A stretch of DNA of 42,518 nt from JAEHDI01 sp035455185 (GTDB taxonomy: Bacteria; Acidobacteriota; Terriglobia; Bryobacterales; Bryobacteraceae), in NCBI GenBank assembly GCA_035455185.1, contig DATIFQ010000475.1:1-42518 (forward strand), given 5' to 3'. Shown here one piece after another: positions 1 through 7,580 of this stretch. How positions within the stretch are numbered: position 1 is the first letter of the stretch; every line of letters begins with the position of its first letter. The notes beneath the pieces are model-generated. The model saw only the letters and a program-made list of their open reading frames with translations, ran no database searches and was not told the DNA's origin. The translations under genes were made by a program, and so were the position numbers.

Positions 1-147
1 TTTCAATTGAAGCTGTTCGACCGGCTCGTCTGGCTCTGGCGCCGCGTCGATCCGCTGCTACCTTGGCCGCCCACCTCGATCATCGCCGTCGGTAGGAAAC
101 CGTTGCGTCAGCGGAATTCCGCCTCCAGCGGCTCCGCTACGGCGTGA
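1..147 (+). CDS. C-terminal end of a probable SAM-dependent methyltransferase (partial)
   Basis: Frame 1 is open from the first base to a TGA at 145-147, giving the last 48 residues of a protein whose start lies outside the window. The readable tail has a hydrophobic/aromatic helix (FDRLVWLWRRVDPLLPWP) followed by a beta-strand (TSIIAVGRKP). This is the usual ending of class I SAM-dependent methyltransferases of the methyltransferase-11/25 type, in which a leucine/tryptophan-rich helix precedes the final strand of the seven-stranded sheet. The SAM-binding motif is not in view, so the assignment rests on the tail only. Its last 11 bases overlap the end of the convergent gene that follows. Confidence 0.5.
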   Translation, partial: FQLKLFDRLVWLWRRVDPLLPWPPTSIIAVGRKPLRQRNSASSGSATA

Positions 148-1153
148 ACCGCGGTGTCAGGCGAATCCACTTGACCGGGAACTGCTGGCCCCTTCGACCG
201 GCCGGGGTGAGCGCCAGATCCTCGCCCTGGCAACCTATGAGCGAATAGGCACGGACCTGGTTCATTAACTCTTCCGGCAGAGGTGTCCAGCGTTGATTGG
301 GCCGGTCGAGTTCGTAAAGACCGGCGTCGTCTCCGCCATTCAACTTGGCGTAGATGGTTCCTTGGTCGGTGATTGCCAGGCCCGCCAGGCCCATCGGTCT
401 CGCCAGGCTCTGGCCGGCTCGCTGCTGCTCGGGCAGTGGAATCACGTACGAACCAATCACCTTGCGATCCAACCCCAGTTCGAAGAGTTGACGCGTCTGC
501 GGAGAGTACACAGCCACGCGGCTGCCCCCGCTGGCGAGAAAAGCGGGGCCCGATTCAGGCCGAAGTTCATGCGGTGGTTCGGAGCCGAACAACTTCCTGG
601 GAAGCGCCGTTCCCAACAACTCCCCGCTGCTCGAGACATGAAAAACGACTGGATTGTCGCTGGCCGGCTTATCGTCCCGGCTGGCTGAGCCAAAGCCCCA
701 GATAGTACCATCCGCGGCTACAGCCAGGTGAGTCGGCCAATACGGACTGATAGGTACGACTTTCTTCAGCTTTCCATCTCGATCGAGAAAGCAGAGCTTG
801 AAGGCTCTGTCCAAGCCGTTCACGGCGATTGCGCCAGCCACAAAGCCGGAGCCATCCCGCAGGGGCGCTATGCGGCTGTCGATGGTTTCCGAAGCGTCCG
901 GCAGGTCGATGCGAAACCGCGCCTGGAGCTTGCCGTCGCGCGAGTAAATCGAGTAAGCCGGCTCGGAAGGTCCGGCGCGATGTTCGAGGATGACCGTGCC
1001 GCCCGCCAAACGCGGCATGAATGTGAACATGTAGGCTGCCGAACCGGCATCAAGTACGACAGGCTGGGACTCTGCGATAAGCTGGGGCGCCTGCGCGGCG
1101 CCCGTGACTGGCCCCAGTAGGGCCAGCACGCTGAGGATACTTACCAATTTCAC
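137..1153 (-). CDS. Secreted beta-propeller-like protein of unknown function
   Basis: A 338-residue protein beginning with a Sec signal peptide (MKLVSILSVLALLGPVTGAAQA). I place the start at the GTG at 1153 because a strong Shine-Dalgarno (AAAAGGAGG, 1160-1168) lies 6 nt upstream. An in-frame GTG at 1180 would put that Shine-Dalgarno inside the coding sequence. The mature part has repeated beta-rich segments with glycine/aspartate turns (for example DRDGKLKKV, AADGTIWGFG, TDQGTIYAK) spaced about 40-50 residues apart, the pattern of NHL/SMP-30-like six-bladed propellers. No catalytic motif is recognisable. It probably acts in the periplasm or outside the cell. It stands alone, convergent with the partial methyltransferase and downstream of an AraC-type domain gene on the same strand. 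Confidence 0.72.
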   Translation of the reverse strand: MKLVSILSVLALLGPVTGAAQAPQLIAESQPVVLDAGSAAYMFTFMPRLAGGTVILEHRAGPSEPAYSIYSRDGKLQARFRIDLPDASETIDSRIAPLRDGSGFVAGAIAVNGLDRAFKLCFLDRDGKLKKVVPISPYWPTHLAVAADGTIWGFGSASRDDKPASDNPVVFHVSSSGELLGTALPRKLFGSEPPHELRPESGPAFLASGGSRVAVYSPQTRQLFELGLDRKVIGSYVIPLPEQQRAGQSLARPMGLAGLAITDQGTIYAKLNGGDDAGLYELDRPNQRWTPLPEELMNQVRAYSLIGCQGEDLALTPAGRRGQQFPVKWIRLTPRFTP

Positions 1154-1286
1154 ACCTGGCCTCCTTTTCTTCTTCTTCACAGGTCGACGCTAAACATAGT
1201 CTGGGTTATGGCAATAAGCATCCCATTCTCCTAATTCGATTACACGCGCCACACGCCAGAACGTCAAGAACTTCTGTTGTCAAATT

Positions 1287-1625
1287 CTACTGAGGTTCTT
1301 CGGCCGTTTGAAGCCAGCGCCTATGCTCGGACGGTCGTCGGCCCGAGAACGTTTTGAAAACCTTTACGAACCGGTCTTCGCTATTGTAGCCAACCTCGAA
1401 TGCGATCTCCTTGATACTCAAGTCTGTATTCCTCAACAGATCTTCGGCTCTTTGCATCCTCAGCTTCGTGACATACCTGTGCGGGCTAAGGCCCGTATCC
1501 TGCTTGAGAACACGATAGAAACGAGAAGTGGATAGGTTAGCTGCCCTCGCCAGCATTGCTACAGTCAGCGTCTCTCGATAATGGCTATGGGTGAACTGGA
1601 TAGCCGCAGCGATTCTCATGTCCAC
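1287..1625 (-). CDS. Stand-alone AraC/XylS-type DNA-binding domain protein
   Basis: At 112 residues this is just the double helix-turn-helix of the AraC family. The first HTH is in LTVAMLARAANLSTSRFYRVLK (residues about 19-40). The second carries the family signature (LSIKEIAFEVGYNSEDRFVKVFKTFSG, about residues 69-91, ending in the P-x-x-x-R-R type tail GRRPSEHRR). No sensor or cupin domain precedes it. The frame stays open upstream only to about 1685 and has no start codon there, so the domain is not an obvious truncation of a longer reading frame. Start codons are GTG at 1625 or ATG at 1619, and neither has a strong Shine-Dalgarno. It likely regulates the secreted propeller gene just downstream on the same strand, which is an inference from position only. 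Confidence 0.8.
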   Translation of the reverse strand: MDMRIAAAIQFTHSHYRETLTVAMLARAANLSTSRFYRVLKQDTGLSPHRYVTKLRMQRAEDLLRNTDLSIKEIAFEVGYNSEDRFVKVFKTFSGRRPSEHRRWLQTAEEPQ

Positions 1626-1690
1626 ACATCCCCGTTGTTCTTGTGACGCGGGGCGTCCAGGCGTTTCAGGTTGTTTCGAATGTTATGACG

Positions 1691-1719
1691 AAAAAGCGCG
1701 CCTTGCCGTGCAGGCAAGG
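1691..1719 (-). terminator. Rho-independent terminator of the hrcA-grpE-dnaJ operon
   Basis: Downstream of dnaJ on the minus strand there is a perfect 7-bp stem (CCTTGCC/GGCAAGG, 1701-1707 with 1713-1719) with a 5-nt loop. After a short CGCGC linker come five T residues (the A-run 1691-1695 on the plus strand). The linker between stem and T-tract makes it imperfect. Its position, about 30 nt past the dnaJ stop, fits. Confidence 0.6.
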
Positions 1720-1749
1720 ATGAACGGGAGGCAAATCACTCGCCAAGTC

Positions 1750-2886
1750 TTACATGAAGTAGTCTTTGACCTTATCGAGAATCCCCTTCTCCTTCGGCTC
1801 GTTCTCGGAGGGCAACATTCCCGCAAGTTCCTGAAACACTCTCCGCTGCTCGCGGGTTAGTTTGGCCGGCACTTTCACTTCGATATGGAAGTACAGGTCG
1901 CCCCGTCCCCGCCCGTTTACATGCGGGACACCGCGGTTGCGCATGCGGAACTCGGCGCCATGCTGCGTCCCTTCGGGGATCTTGAGCTTCTCCGGACCCT
2001 CGAGCGTCGGCACCTCAAGTTCGGCACCCAGCGTCGCTTGCGCGACGTTGATCGGGATGGTGCAGTGCAGATCGCTGTCCCGCCTCTCGAAGAACGGATG
2101 CTCCTCGACCCGGAGCAGCACGTACAGATCCCCCGGCGGCCCCCCGTTCACTCCAGGCTGCCCTTCGTTGGACAGCCGCAGGCGGGTCCCGTTGTCCACT
2201 CCCGCGGGTACGTTGACCTTCAGCCTGCGTTCCACCCGCAGATAGCCCTCTCCCCGGCACTGAGTGCACGGTTCGCGAACAATGTTCCCGCTCCCCCCGC
2301 AATGGGAACAGGTCCGCCGGATTGAGAGGAAGCTTTGCTGATACTGGACTTGCCCCGCGCCCCGGCACGTCGGGCACGTCACGAGCCCGCCGGGTTCCGA
2401 GCGTTTGCCCTCGCAGCGGGAACAGGCCTCCATGCGCGGCACCTGAATCTCCGCGCTCATGCCGCGGACCGCGTCCTCGAACGTAATGTCGAGGTTGTAG
2501 CCGACGTCCTCCCCGCGCTGCGCGCGCGTACGCCGGCGGCGGCCGCCGCCACCGCCGAACAGGTCGCCGAATCCGAAGAAATCGAAGTCGCCGAAAATGT
2601 CGCCGAAGTCCGCGAAAACGGACGGATCGAAGCCCGGAGCTCCGGCCGGACCGCTCACGCCGGCATGACCGAACCGGTCGTATGCGGCCCGCTTCTGCGA
2701 ATCGCTCAGCACGCTGTACGCTTCGGCGGCTTCCTTGAAGCGGTCCTCGGCCTCGTGATTGCCCGGATTACGGTCGGGGTGCCACTTGAGCGCCGCTTTT
2801 CGGTAGGCGCTCTTCAGCTCCTGCTCGGAAGAGTTTCGCTCGACGCCGAGCACTTCGTAGTAGTCTCGTTTTTGCACGCTTGCCAC
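1750..2886 (-). CDS. dnaJ: Chaperone protein DnaJ (Hsp40)
   Basis: A full-length 378-residue type I Hsp40, the co-chaperone that delivers substrates to DnaK and stimulates its ATPase through the J-domain. The J-domain occupies residues 1-75 with the invariant HPD at 36-38. A Gly/Phe-rich linker (about 85-115) follows. Four zinc-binding CxxC motifs sit at C155/C158, C171/C174, C193/C196 and C207/C210, then come the two C-terminal substrate-binding barrels. The start is a GTG at 2886 that directly abuts the grpE stop codon (TAA then GTG), so translation is probably coupled. The extreme C-terminus (GILDKVKDYFM) is the usual dimerisation end. It is the last gene of the hrcA-grpE-dnaJ operon. dnaK is not in this window. 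Confidence 0.97.
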   Translation of the reverse strand: MASVQKRDYYEVLGVERNSSEQELKSAYRKAALKWHPDRNPGNHEAEDRFKEAAEAYSVLSDSQKRAAYDRFGHAGVSGPAGAPGFDPSVFADFGDIFGDFDFFGFGDLFGGGGGRRRRTRAQRGEDVGYNLDITFEDAVRGMSAEIQVPRMEACSRCEGKRSEPGGLVTCPTCRGAGQVQYQQSFLSIRRTCSHCGGSGNIVREPCTQCRGEGYLRVERRLKVNVPAGVDNGTRLRLSNEGQPGVNGGPPGDLYVLLRVEEHPFFERRDSDLHCTIPINVAQATLGAELEVPTLEGPEKLKIPEGTQHGAEFRMRNRGVPHVNGRGRGDLYFHIEVKVPAKLTREQRRVFQELAGMLPSENEPKEKGILDKVKDYFM

Positions 2887-3471
2887 TTATTTTCCCGAAG
2901 AGGGAGCGACGGCCACCCGGACCATCGCCGGCCGAAGCAACTTACCCCGAAAGTTGTATCCGCGAAGCAGTTCCGCCAGAATCGAATGGTCCTCTACCTC
3001 ATCGGTCTCCACCATCTCCATCGCGTGGTGGACGTAAGGATCGAACTTCTGCCCCTCGGTGACGATCGGCTCCAGCCCCGCCTTCTGCAAAGTCTCGAAT
3101 AATCGCTGATAGATCAACTCGATCCCTTTAGCGTATTCCGAGTCGGTGCTCTCGTGCGCGATAGCGCGCTCGAAGTCGTCCAGGATCGGCAGCAATTGTC
3201 GAGCCAGTTCCATTCCGGCGACGGCAATGATCTCGCCTTTTTCGCGCTCGACACGTTTCCGGAAGTTCTCGAACTCGGCCTGGCGCCGCACAAACCGGTC
3301 ATACAATTCCGCCTTCTCGGCTGCAATCCGGTCCCGTTCGGCGGTCAGCGCCGCCACCTGGCCGGCGAGGTCCAGCCCGGGCTCCGTTTCTACCGCGGGA
3401 ATGCCCTTCCCGGTCTCCGCCGCTCCGGCGGCGGCTCCTTCGTTTTCGTCAGTGCTGCTGTTCACCATCAT
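2887..3471 (-). CDS. grpE: Nucleotide exchange factor GrpE
   Basis: A 194-residue protein with an acidic, low-complexity N-terminus (about 1-35), a long alpha-helix rich in heptads (about 36-90, containing the family motif RRQAEFENFRKRVEREK) and the C-terminal beta-domain (HHAMEMVETDEVEDHSIL, then GYNFRGKLLRPAMVRVA). GrpE dimers release ADP from DnaK, and the long paired helix also works as a thermosensor. It lies between hrcA and dnaJ in the same orientation, about 70 nt after hrcA and flush against dnaJ. Length and motifs are normal for the family. Confidence 0.96.
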   Translation of the reverse strand: MMVNSSTDENEGAAAGAAETGKGIPAVETEPGLDLAGQVAALTAERDRIAAEKAELYDRFVRRQAEFENFRKRVEREKGEIIAVAGMELARQLLPILDDFERAIAHESTDSEYAKGIELIYQRLFETLQKAGLEPIVTEGQKFDPYVHHAMEMVETDEVEDHSILAELLRGYNFRGKLLRPAMVRVAVAPSSGK

Positions 3472-3541
3472 GTCGTTTCTTTACAGGTTAGCAAAGCGGA
3501 ATCGGCCGCACCGAGTGAAACCCCGCGGCCTGGAAAAAGCT

Positions 3542-4579
3542 TCAGGAGGGAAGGGCCTGCAACGCCCGGCCGACGTTCAGAACGGCAGCCATCACTCTTT
3601 CGTAGTGCATTCGCATTGGCCCCAGCACGGCGACCTTTGCGGCCATCCCGCTCGGCATGGCTACCGTCATGCCGATTAACGCCAGCTCCTTCATCGCCGG
3701 ATGCAGGTCGCCCAGACCGAGACACACGCCAACGGCCCCGGCCGGTTGTTCAAGAAACCGATCCAGCAACTGGAGCAGGCGCTTCTTCTCCTCGAGCGCG
3801 TGCAACAGTTCTCGCATCCTCTCCCGGGTCAGGTGCAGGTCGAGACTGACCAGGTAAGAGGCCCCATCCAGGTGAACTTCCGGATCGAGGTCGATGTCCA
3901 GCAGGCCGCGTGCGTAAAGCACGGTCAACCGCTTATGCAAAGCGTCGTAGTAAGCGCTCTCGACTTCCAGCCGGTGCTCCAGCTCGCGGCGAATGTCGCT
4001 CAGTACCCATCCCTGAAAGTGATAGTTCAGATAGTTCCGAATGGACGCCAGTTCGTCCGCCGACATCGCTTCGTCCAGCGTCACCACCCGGTGCCGCACC
4101 GCGCGGTCGTGCGTCGCCACGACGGCCAGTACCCGCCGGTCCGAAAGCGGCACCAGTTCGATCTGCTCCAGCGTCTGACTGGCCGTCGGAATCGCGGCCA
4201 CGATGCTGACGCTGCGCGTCAATGCCGTGAGCAGGTGCGAAGAGCGGGCCACTCCGTCCTCGATGGTATCGGCGCCCTGAAGCTGCGCGCGTAATAGTTC
4301 GTAATCCGCGGGCGACGGGCGCGGCACGCCGATCTCCCGCACGAAGAACTGGAAAGCCTTTTCGGTCGGGACCCTGCCGGCCGACGTGTGCGGCTGCGCG
4401 AGGTAGCCTTCCTCGCACAAGTCGGCCATCACGTTCCGGATGGATGCCGGACTCAACGACCCCTTGCGCCGCCTGGAAATGGTCCGCGAAGCGACGGGCT
4501 CGCCGGTCTCAATGTATTCCCGAACGATGTTTCGCAGGATCTCCGCCTTGCGAGGCGTCAACTGCGGCTTGTTCGTCAT
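3542..4579 (-). CDS. hrcA: Heat-inducible transcriptional repressor HrcA
   Basis: A 345-residue repressor starting at the ATG at 4579 (MTNKPQLTPRKAEILRNIV). The frame continues upstream to 4696, but those 39 residues are unlike HrcA and cross the promoter. The N-terminal winged helix-turn-helix (residues about 5-75) includes the family motifs EPVASRTISRR, LSPASIRNVMADLCEEGYL and PHTSAGRVPTEKAF. The remainder is the dimerisation/GAF-like region ending in the typical GPMRMHYERVMAAVLNV segment. HrcA normally binds the CIRCE inverted repeat upstream of groE or dnaK operons and is stabilised by GroEL. Here it heads its own operon with grpE and dnaJ, but no CIRCE-like repeat is visible upstream (see findings). 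Confidence 0.95.
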   Translation of the reverse strand: MTNKPQLTPRKAEILRNIVREYIETGEPVASRTISRRRKGSLSPASIRNVMADLCEEGYLAQPHTSAGRVPTEKAFQFFVREIGVPRPSPADYELLRAQLQGADTIEDGVARSSHLLTALTRSVSIVAAIPTASQTLEQIELVPLSDRRVLAVVATHDRAVRHRVVTLDEAMSADELASIRNYLNYHFQGWVLSDIRRELEHRLEVESAYYDALHKRLTVLYARGLLDIDLDPEVHLDGASYLVSLDLHLTRERMRELLHALEEKKRLLQLLDRFLEQPAGAVGVCLGLGDLHPAMKELALIGMTVAMPSGMAAKVAVLGPMRMHYERVMAAVLNVGRALQALPS

Positions 4580-4613
4580 GCTCTTTCGTTCAGGGTCAGT
4601 CCCCTTGATTCGT

Positions 4614-4642
4614 ATTCTAGAGGCGCGGAACCATAGGGTCAA
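4614..4642 (-). promoter_or_regulatory. Sigma-70 promoter for hrcA-grpE-dnaJ
   Basis: On the minus strand a -35 box TTGACC (4637-4642) and a -10 box TAGAAT (4614-4619) are separated by exactly 17 nt. Transcription would start near 4607, about 28 nt ahead of the hrcA ATG. No inverted repeat resembling CIRCE overlaps it. Confidence 0.7.
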
Positions 4643-4724
4643 GGAATAACGCCGGGCGGCTGCCCCCTCTTGCGCACACGTCACCGCCCCGGTCACGGTG
4701 TCCGCATCCAGCGAGTCACCCTGC

Positions 4725-4730
4725 TACAAT
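4725..4730 (+). promoter_or_regulatory. Candidate -10 box (TACAAT) for the small membrane protein gene
   Basis: TACAAT lies 43 nt upstream of the GTG start at 4774. No convincing -35 box is seen 16-18 nt upstream, so only the -10 element is proposed. Confidence 0.35.
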
Positions 4731-4773
4731 GTCAACTTACTGAAATCAGATCGATTATTCCGGGAGACCTTTC

Positions 4774-5178
4774 GTGGCTATCGTACGGTTCATTCTCCGA
4801 TCCTTCAGTCTTCTCTTCCATGGAGCGTTTGCTCTGTTGCTGTTGGGTCTGTCCGTGGTTTCGTTCCTGACCGGCGCTCACACGTTCGAGTTCTACATCC
4901 TTCCATGGACAGGTGAAACGCTCGCCTACGTCCTGCTTGTCTTGGCCATCGCCGGCGTTCTCATCGTTCTGCTCGCGATGAGAGGGACTGCACGAATGGT
5001 GTTCTTCATCTGGAGCCTCCTGGTCCTGGCGATGATCGTGCGCGGCTACTTTTTTTCGTACTACACCTTCGTGCCGGGATCTGGTCAGTTCCAGTGGGCG
5101 CTGTGGGTGCTTCTTGCAGCGGTGGTCGCCGCCATTGGCGCTCGCCTGGAACCCGGGCCAGCGGCCACTCGCCGCTAA
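4774..5178 (+). CDS. Small four-helix integral membrane protein, function unknown
   Basis: A 134-residue protein, almost entirely hydrophobic. It has four predicted membrane spans: about 9-34 (SLLFHGAFALLLLGLSVVSF), 48-68 (LAYVLLVLAIAGVLIVLLAM), 73-93 (MVFFIWSLLVLAMIVRGYFF) and 105-123 (FQWALWVLLAAVVAAIGARL). It starts at a GTG with a good Shine-Dalgarno (GGGAG, 4762-4766) 7 nt upstream. It is transcribed divergently from hrcA. I do not recognise the family and see no charged or catalytic residue pattern inside the membrane. Confidence 0.75.
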   Translation: MAIVRFILRSFSLLFHGAFALLLLGLSVVSFLTGAHTFEFYILPWTGETLAYVLLVLAIAGVLIVLLAMRGTARMVFFIWSLLVLAMIVRGYFFSYYTFVPGSGQFQWALWVLLAAVVAAIGARLEPGPAATRR

Positions 5179-5293
5179 GATGAAGCCTTATTAAGCTAGA
5201 GCGCTCGCTCGAAGTTGGCTCTGGCTGCACGGAACAACGGCAGTCGAACGCGGCTGGAACCTGCCATCCCCAGGCCGCGTCGGACGGAGTGGT

Positions 5294-5908
5294 ATGAGAT
5301 TCCTTGCGCTGCTGGCTGTGGCGCTGCCCCTGCTGGCACAGTCTTATCCAAAACACAATCTCACAGTCGGCATCGGTGCCGGGTTGCCAGGCGACGATCT
5401 GAGTGGCCTGTTTAAGGACAGCGCCGGCGTTTCGGTCGGCTATGGGTACCGCTTCCACCCCAACTTCCAGCTCGACGGAGGACTGGACGTACTCTTCGGC
5501 TCCGCGGGAGTCCGGGATTTTCTGCCGACTGAGTTCGGCTACCTTCGCATCCGCGATTACCAATATCTGATCCCCTTTGGCGGGAGAGTCATCCTCCCCG
5601 TAGGAGAAGGGAGACTGCTCCTCTCGGCCGGGGGCGGCGGGGTCCACATGCGCTACTCGGAGCGGCTCAGCCAGCCGAGTGATTTCTACCGGTTTAAGTG
5701 CCCGACGTGCAATTCCCGTAATGGCTGGGGCTACTACGCCCTTCTCGGCGGCAGTGTCGCGCTAGACAGATACCAGCGCTTTCGCCTTGGCGTGACCTCC
5801 AAGGTCTACCGCGGCCATACCGAGGGAGATCCTCTGGGACAGGTTCCTGGACTTCGCACCCGCGACCGCTGGGTCAACCTGTTCGGCGACTTCACGATCT
5901 CTTTCTGA
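5294..5908 (+). CDS. Outer-membrane beta-barrel protein (OmpA/OprF-like barrel), secreted
   Basis: A 204-residue protein with a signal peptide (MRFLALLAVALPLLAQS). It continues in alternating hydrophobic/polar beta-strands with aromatic residues at strand ends: VGIGAGLPG, VGYGYRFHPNFQLDGGLDV, GYLRIRDYQYLIPFGG, LLLSAGGGGVHMRY and the final strand WVNLFGDFTISF. The C-terminal phenylalanine is the classic BAM-recognition ending of outer-membrane barrels. An unusual CPTC motif in a loop (about residues 136-139) could form a disulfide or bind metal. It probably forms an eight-stranded barrel of unknown ligand. It is convergent with the YHS-like gene, 21 nt away. Confidence 0.75.
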   Translation: MRFLALLAVALPLLAQSYPKHNLTVGIGAGLPGDDLSGLFKDSAGVSVGYGYRFHPNFQLDGGLDVLFGSAGVRDFLPTEFGYLRIRDYQYLIPFGGRVILPVGEGRLLLSAGGGGVHMRYSERLSQPSDFYRFKCPTCNSRNGWGYYALLGGSVALDRYQRFRLGVTSKVYRGHTEGDPLGQVPGLRTRDRWVNLFGDFTISF

Positions 5909-5929
5909 GATCCGTCAGGGAAATGCGGC

Positions 5930-6217
5930 TCAGCCGCTGTACTTGTCGCGGCAGGACTCCGAACAGAAATGGACCACTTCGCCGCGAATGGTCTTCTGGA
6001 CACTCGTCGAAGTGGCGACGTACGTTCCGCAAACCGGATCCTTCTTCAGTTCGCCGCGGGTTTCGGACCCTCGTGCGGTCTTCGGCCGGGCCTGTTTCTC
6101 GCGAGCGCTCTCGCCCACAAAAAGGTCACCGAAGGCCTTGGTGATGATGCCTACTACCAAACGCAGGAAGGTAATGAGGAAGATTGTGAGGAGAGCGTAA
6201 AGGACAGCGCGAATCAT
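5930..6217 (-). CDS. Membrane-anchored small protein with C-terminal YHS/TRASH-like metal-binding motif
   Basis: A 95-residue protein. Residues 1-30 form one hydrophobic span (AVLYALLTIFLITFLRLVVGII). A basic linker follows, then a cysteine-bearing C-terminus: DPVCGTYV at about 61-68, then a GEVVHFCSESCRDKY segment at the very end. The DPVCG...FCS..C spacing is that of YHS domains, which bind copper or other soft metals in copper ATPases and related proteins. The domain here ends immediately after the last cysteine pair. It lies 42 nt downstream of the TPR gene on the same strand, and its likely Shine-Dalgarno (GGAGG) sits in the loop of a strong hairpin. A role in metal sensing or delivery at the membrane is inferred from the motif only. 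Confidence 0.75.
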   Translation of the reverse strand: MIRAVLYALLTIFLITFLRLVVGIITKAFGDLFVGESAREKQARPKTARGSETRGELKKDPVCGTYVATSTSVQKTIRGEVVHFCSESCRDKYSG

Positions 6218-6222
6218 GAGAC

Positions 6223-6245
6223 GGGGCGCCCTCCGCGAGCGCCCC
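6223..6245 (-). promoter_or_regulatory. GC-rich hairpin carrying the Shine-Dalgarno of the YHS-like gene in its loop
   Basis: A perfect 7-bp stem GGGGCGC/GCGCCCC (6223-6229 with 6239-6245) lies 5 nt before the ATG of the YHS-like gene. Its 9-nt loop contains GGAGG in the mRNA orientation. There is no T-tract, so it is not a classical terminator. It could limit translation or stabilise a processed transcript. Confidence 0.45.
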
Positions 6246-6259
6246 GGGAAAACTGGCTC

Positions 6260-7420
6260 TTACTTCTTCTTCGTCGTCTTCTTCTGCTTGGCGTCGGGAT
6301 CCCTGTACTCGGTCTGGATCGTCTGGTCCATCGTCGCCAGCATGCCTTTCGCCGACTCGGCAAACGGCCCGTCCGGTTTCAGTTGCAGGTACTTGTCGAA
6401 CGCTTCACGCGTTCCCGGCGGCGGAACAAACTTGCCGTCGGCCGTGGTCTGGGCCTTTGACATCAGATACACGCCGTACTGATACTGCGCGTCGGCGTAG
6501 TTCGGATCCATCTCGGTCGCCTTCTTGAACGCATTGCCTGCAGGATCGAGCTGCCCGATATTGGTGAGCACCGCGCCGAGGTTATAGAAATACCGGCCAC
6601 CGTTCGGCGGGTCGATCTCGGCGGCCTTCGTGAGCTCAGCCTGTGCCTCGTCGAACTTCTTGGCGCGGGCCAGTGCGAGCGCGAAGTTGTTGTGATACGC
6701 CGCTTCATCCGGCTTCAGCTCGATGGCTTTTTGGAACGTCTCCAGGCCCTTTGCGAGCGTGGCATCGTGCTCGGCGCCGGTCTTCGTGGCCGCGAAGGCC
6801 ACATAGGCTTCCGCGAGCTGTCCCCACACCACATGCTGTTTGGCATCGAGTTCGCTCGCTTTGGTGAAGGAGTCGATCGCCGTCTGATATTGCTTTGTCT
6901 TCAGGGCCTCCATGCCAACGTTGAAGGCGTCGTTCAACGCCTTGTTCTTCGCCAGTGCGGCCGAACGCTCCTTCATCTGCTTTTCGAGTTCGGCTTTCTG
7001 CTCCGGCGAAAGCTGCCGCTGTTGGTCGGCTGTCAATTGTCCGGACTCGGCGGCCTTCTGCATCGCTTCCTGCTTCTGCTTGAGCTCATGGAGGTTGAAG
7101 TTGACGACGGTCGGCTCGCCCAGTCGCGTGCGGACGTTGTCGACACGGTCCTTGTCCTGACCGCCCACTTCCACCGTCACCACGTACGTGCCGAGCGGCA
7201 ATCCGGCGTGGAAGTAGTCGCCCTTCTTCTTCGTCTTGACCTTGTAATTACCTTTGATATCTTTCCGATCGATCTTGATCAGCGCATCCTTCAGCGGCTG
7301 ACCGTCGTCGCCGATCACCTTGCCCTCGATCGATGACGTTTGCGCAAACGACAGCCCCGAAAACAACAGCAGCAAGGCTGGAGCCGTCCAAAACGCACTC
7401 TTAACACTGAGCTTACCCAT
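6260..7420 (-). CDS. Secreted carboxypeptidase-regulatory-like / TPR repeat protein
   Basis: A 386-residue protein with a signal peptide (about 1-26, ending LLLFSGLSFAQ). A beta-sandwich of the carboxypeptidase D regulatory type follows (about 29-105: SIEGKVIGDDGQPLKDALI, then LPLGTYVVTVE). A charged coiled-coil linker (LHELKQKQEAMQKAAE, then QRQLSPEQKAELEKQMKER, about 110-150) comes next, and four to five tetratricopeptide repeats at about 165-345 (KALNDAFNVGMEALKTKQY, AFQKAIELKPDEAAYHNNFALALA, GNAFKKATEMDPNYADAQYQYG). The C-terminus is lysine-rich. This architecture is common in Acidobacteriota and probably serves as a periplasmic scaffold. No enzymatic residues are seen. It is upstream of, and may be co-transcribed with, the YHS-like gene. 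Confidence 0.82.
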   Translation of the reverse strand: MGKLSVKSAFWTAPALLLLFSGLSFAQTSSIEGKVIGDDGQPLKDALIKIDRKDIKGNYKVKTKKKGDYFHAGLPLGTYVVTVEVGGQDKDRVDNVRTRLGEPTVVNFNLHELKQKQEAMQKAAESGQLTADQQRQLSPEQKAELEKQMKERSAALAKNKALNDAFNVGMEALKTKQYQTAIDSFTKASELDAKQHVVWGQLAEAYVAFAATKTGAEHDATLAKGLETFQKAIELKPDEAAYHNNFALALARAKKFDEAQAELTKAAEIDPPNGGRYFYNLGAVLTNIGQLDPAGNAFKKATEMDPNYADAQYQYGVYLMSKAQTTADGKFVPPPGTREAFDKYLQLKPDGPFAESAKGMLATMDQTIQTEYRDPDAKQKKTTKKK

Positions 7421-7580
7421 ATAAACAGATCTCCGGCTCTGAATGAGAGCTTCAACTACAGCATACTACATCCGTTATGGGGCCAAGCCTCGGAAAGCTC
7501 GCGCGAACAGGAGCCCTTCCGGCGTTATATACTGTGACCCGCGCCGCACGTGACAAGCCCGCGGGCGAGGAGGCAACGAC

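Noticed and set aside
4580..4696. 39-residue extension of HrcA upstream of 4579
   Set aside because: It would cover the promoter and has no similarity to HrcA N-termini. The ATG at 4579 begins a standard HrcA sequence.
5925..5937. GCGGCT-C-AGCCGC palindrome between two convergent genes
   Set aside because: The loop would be a single base and there is no T-tract, so it is a weak terminator candidate at best.
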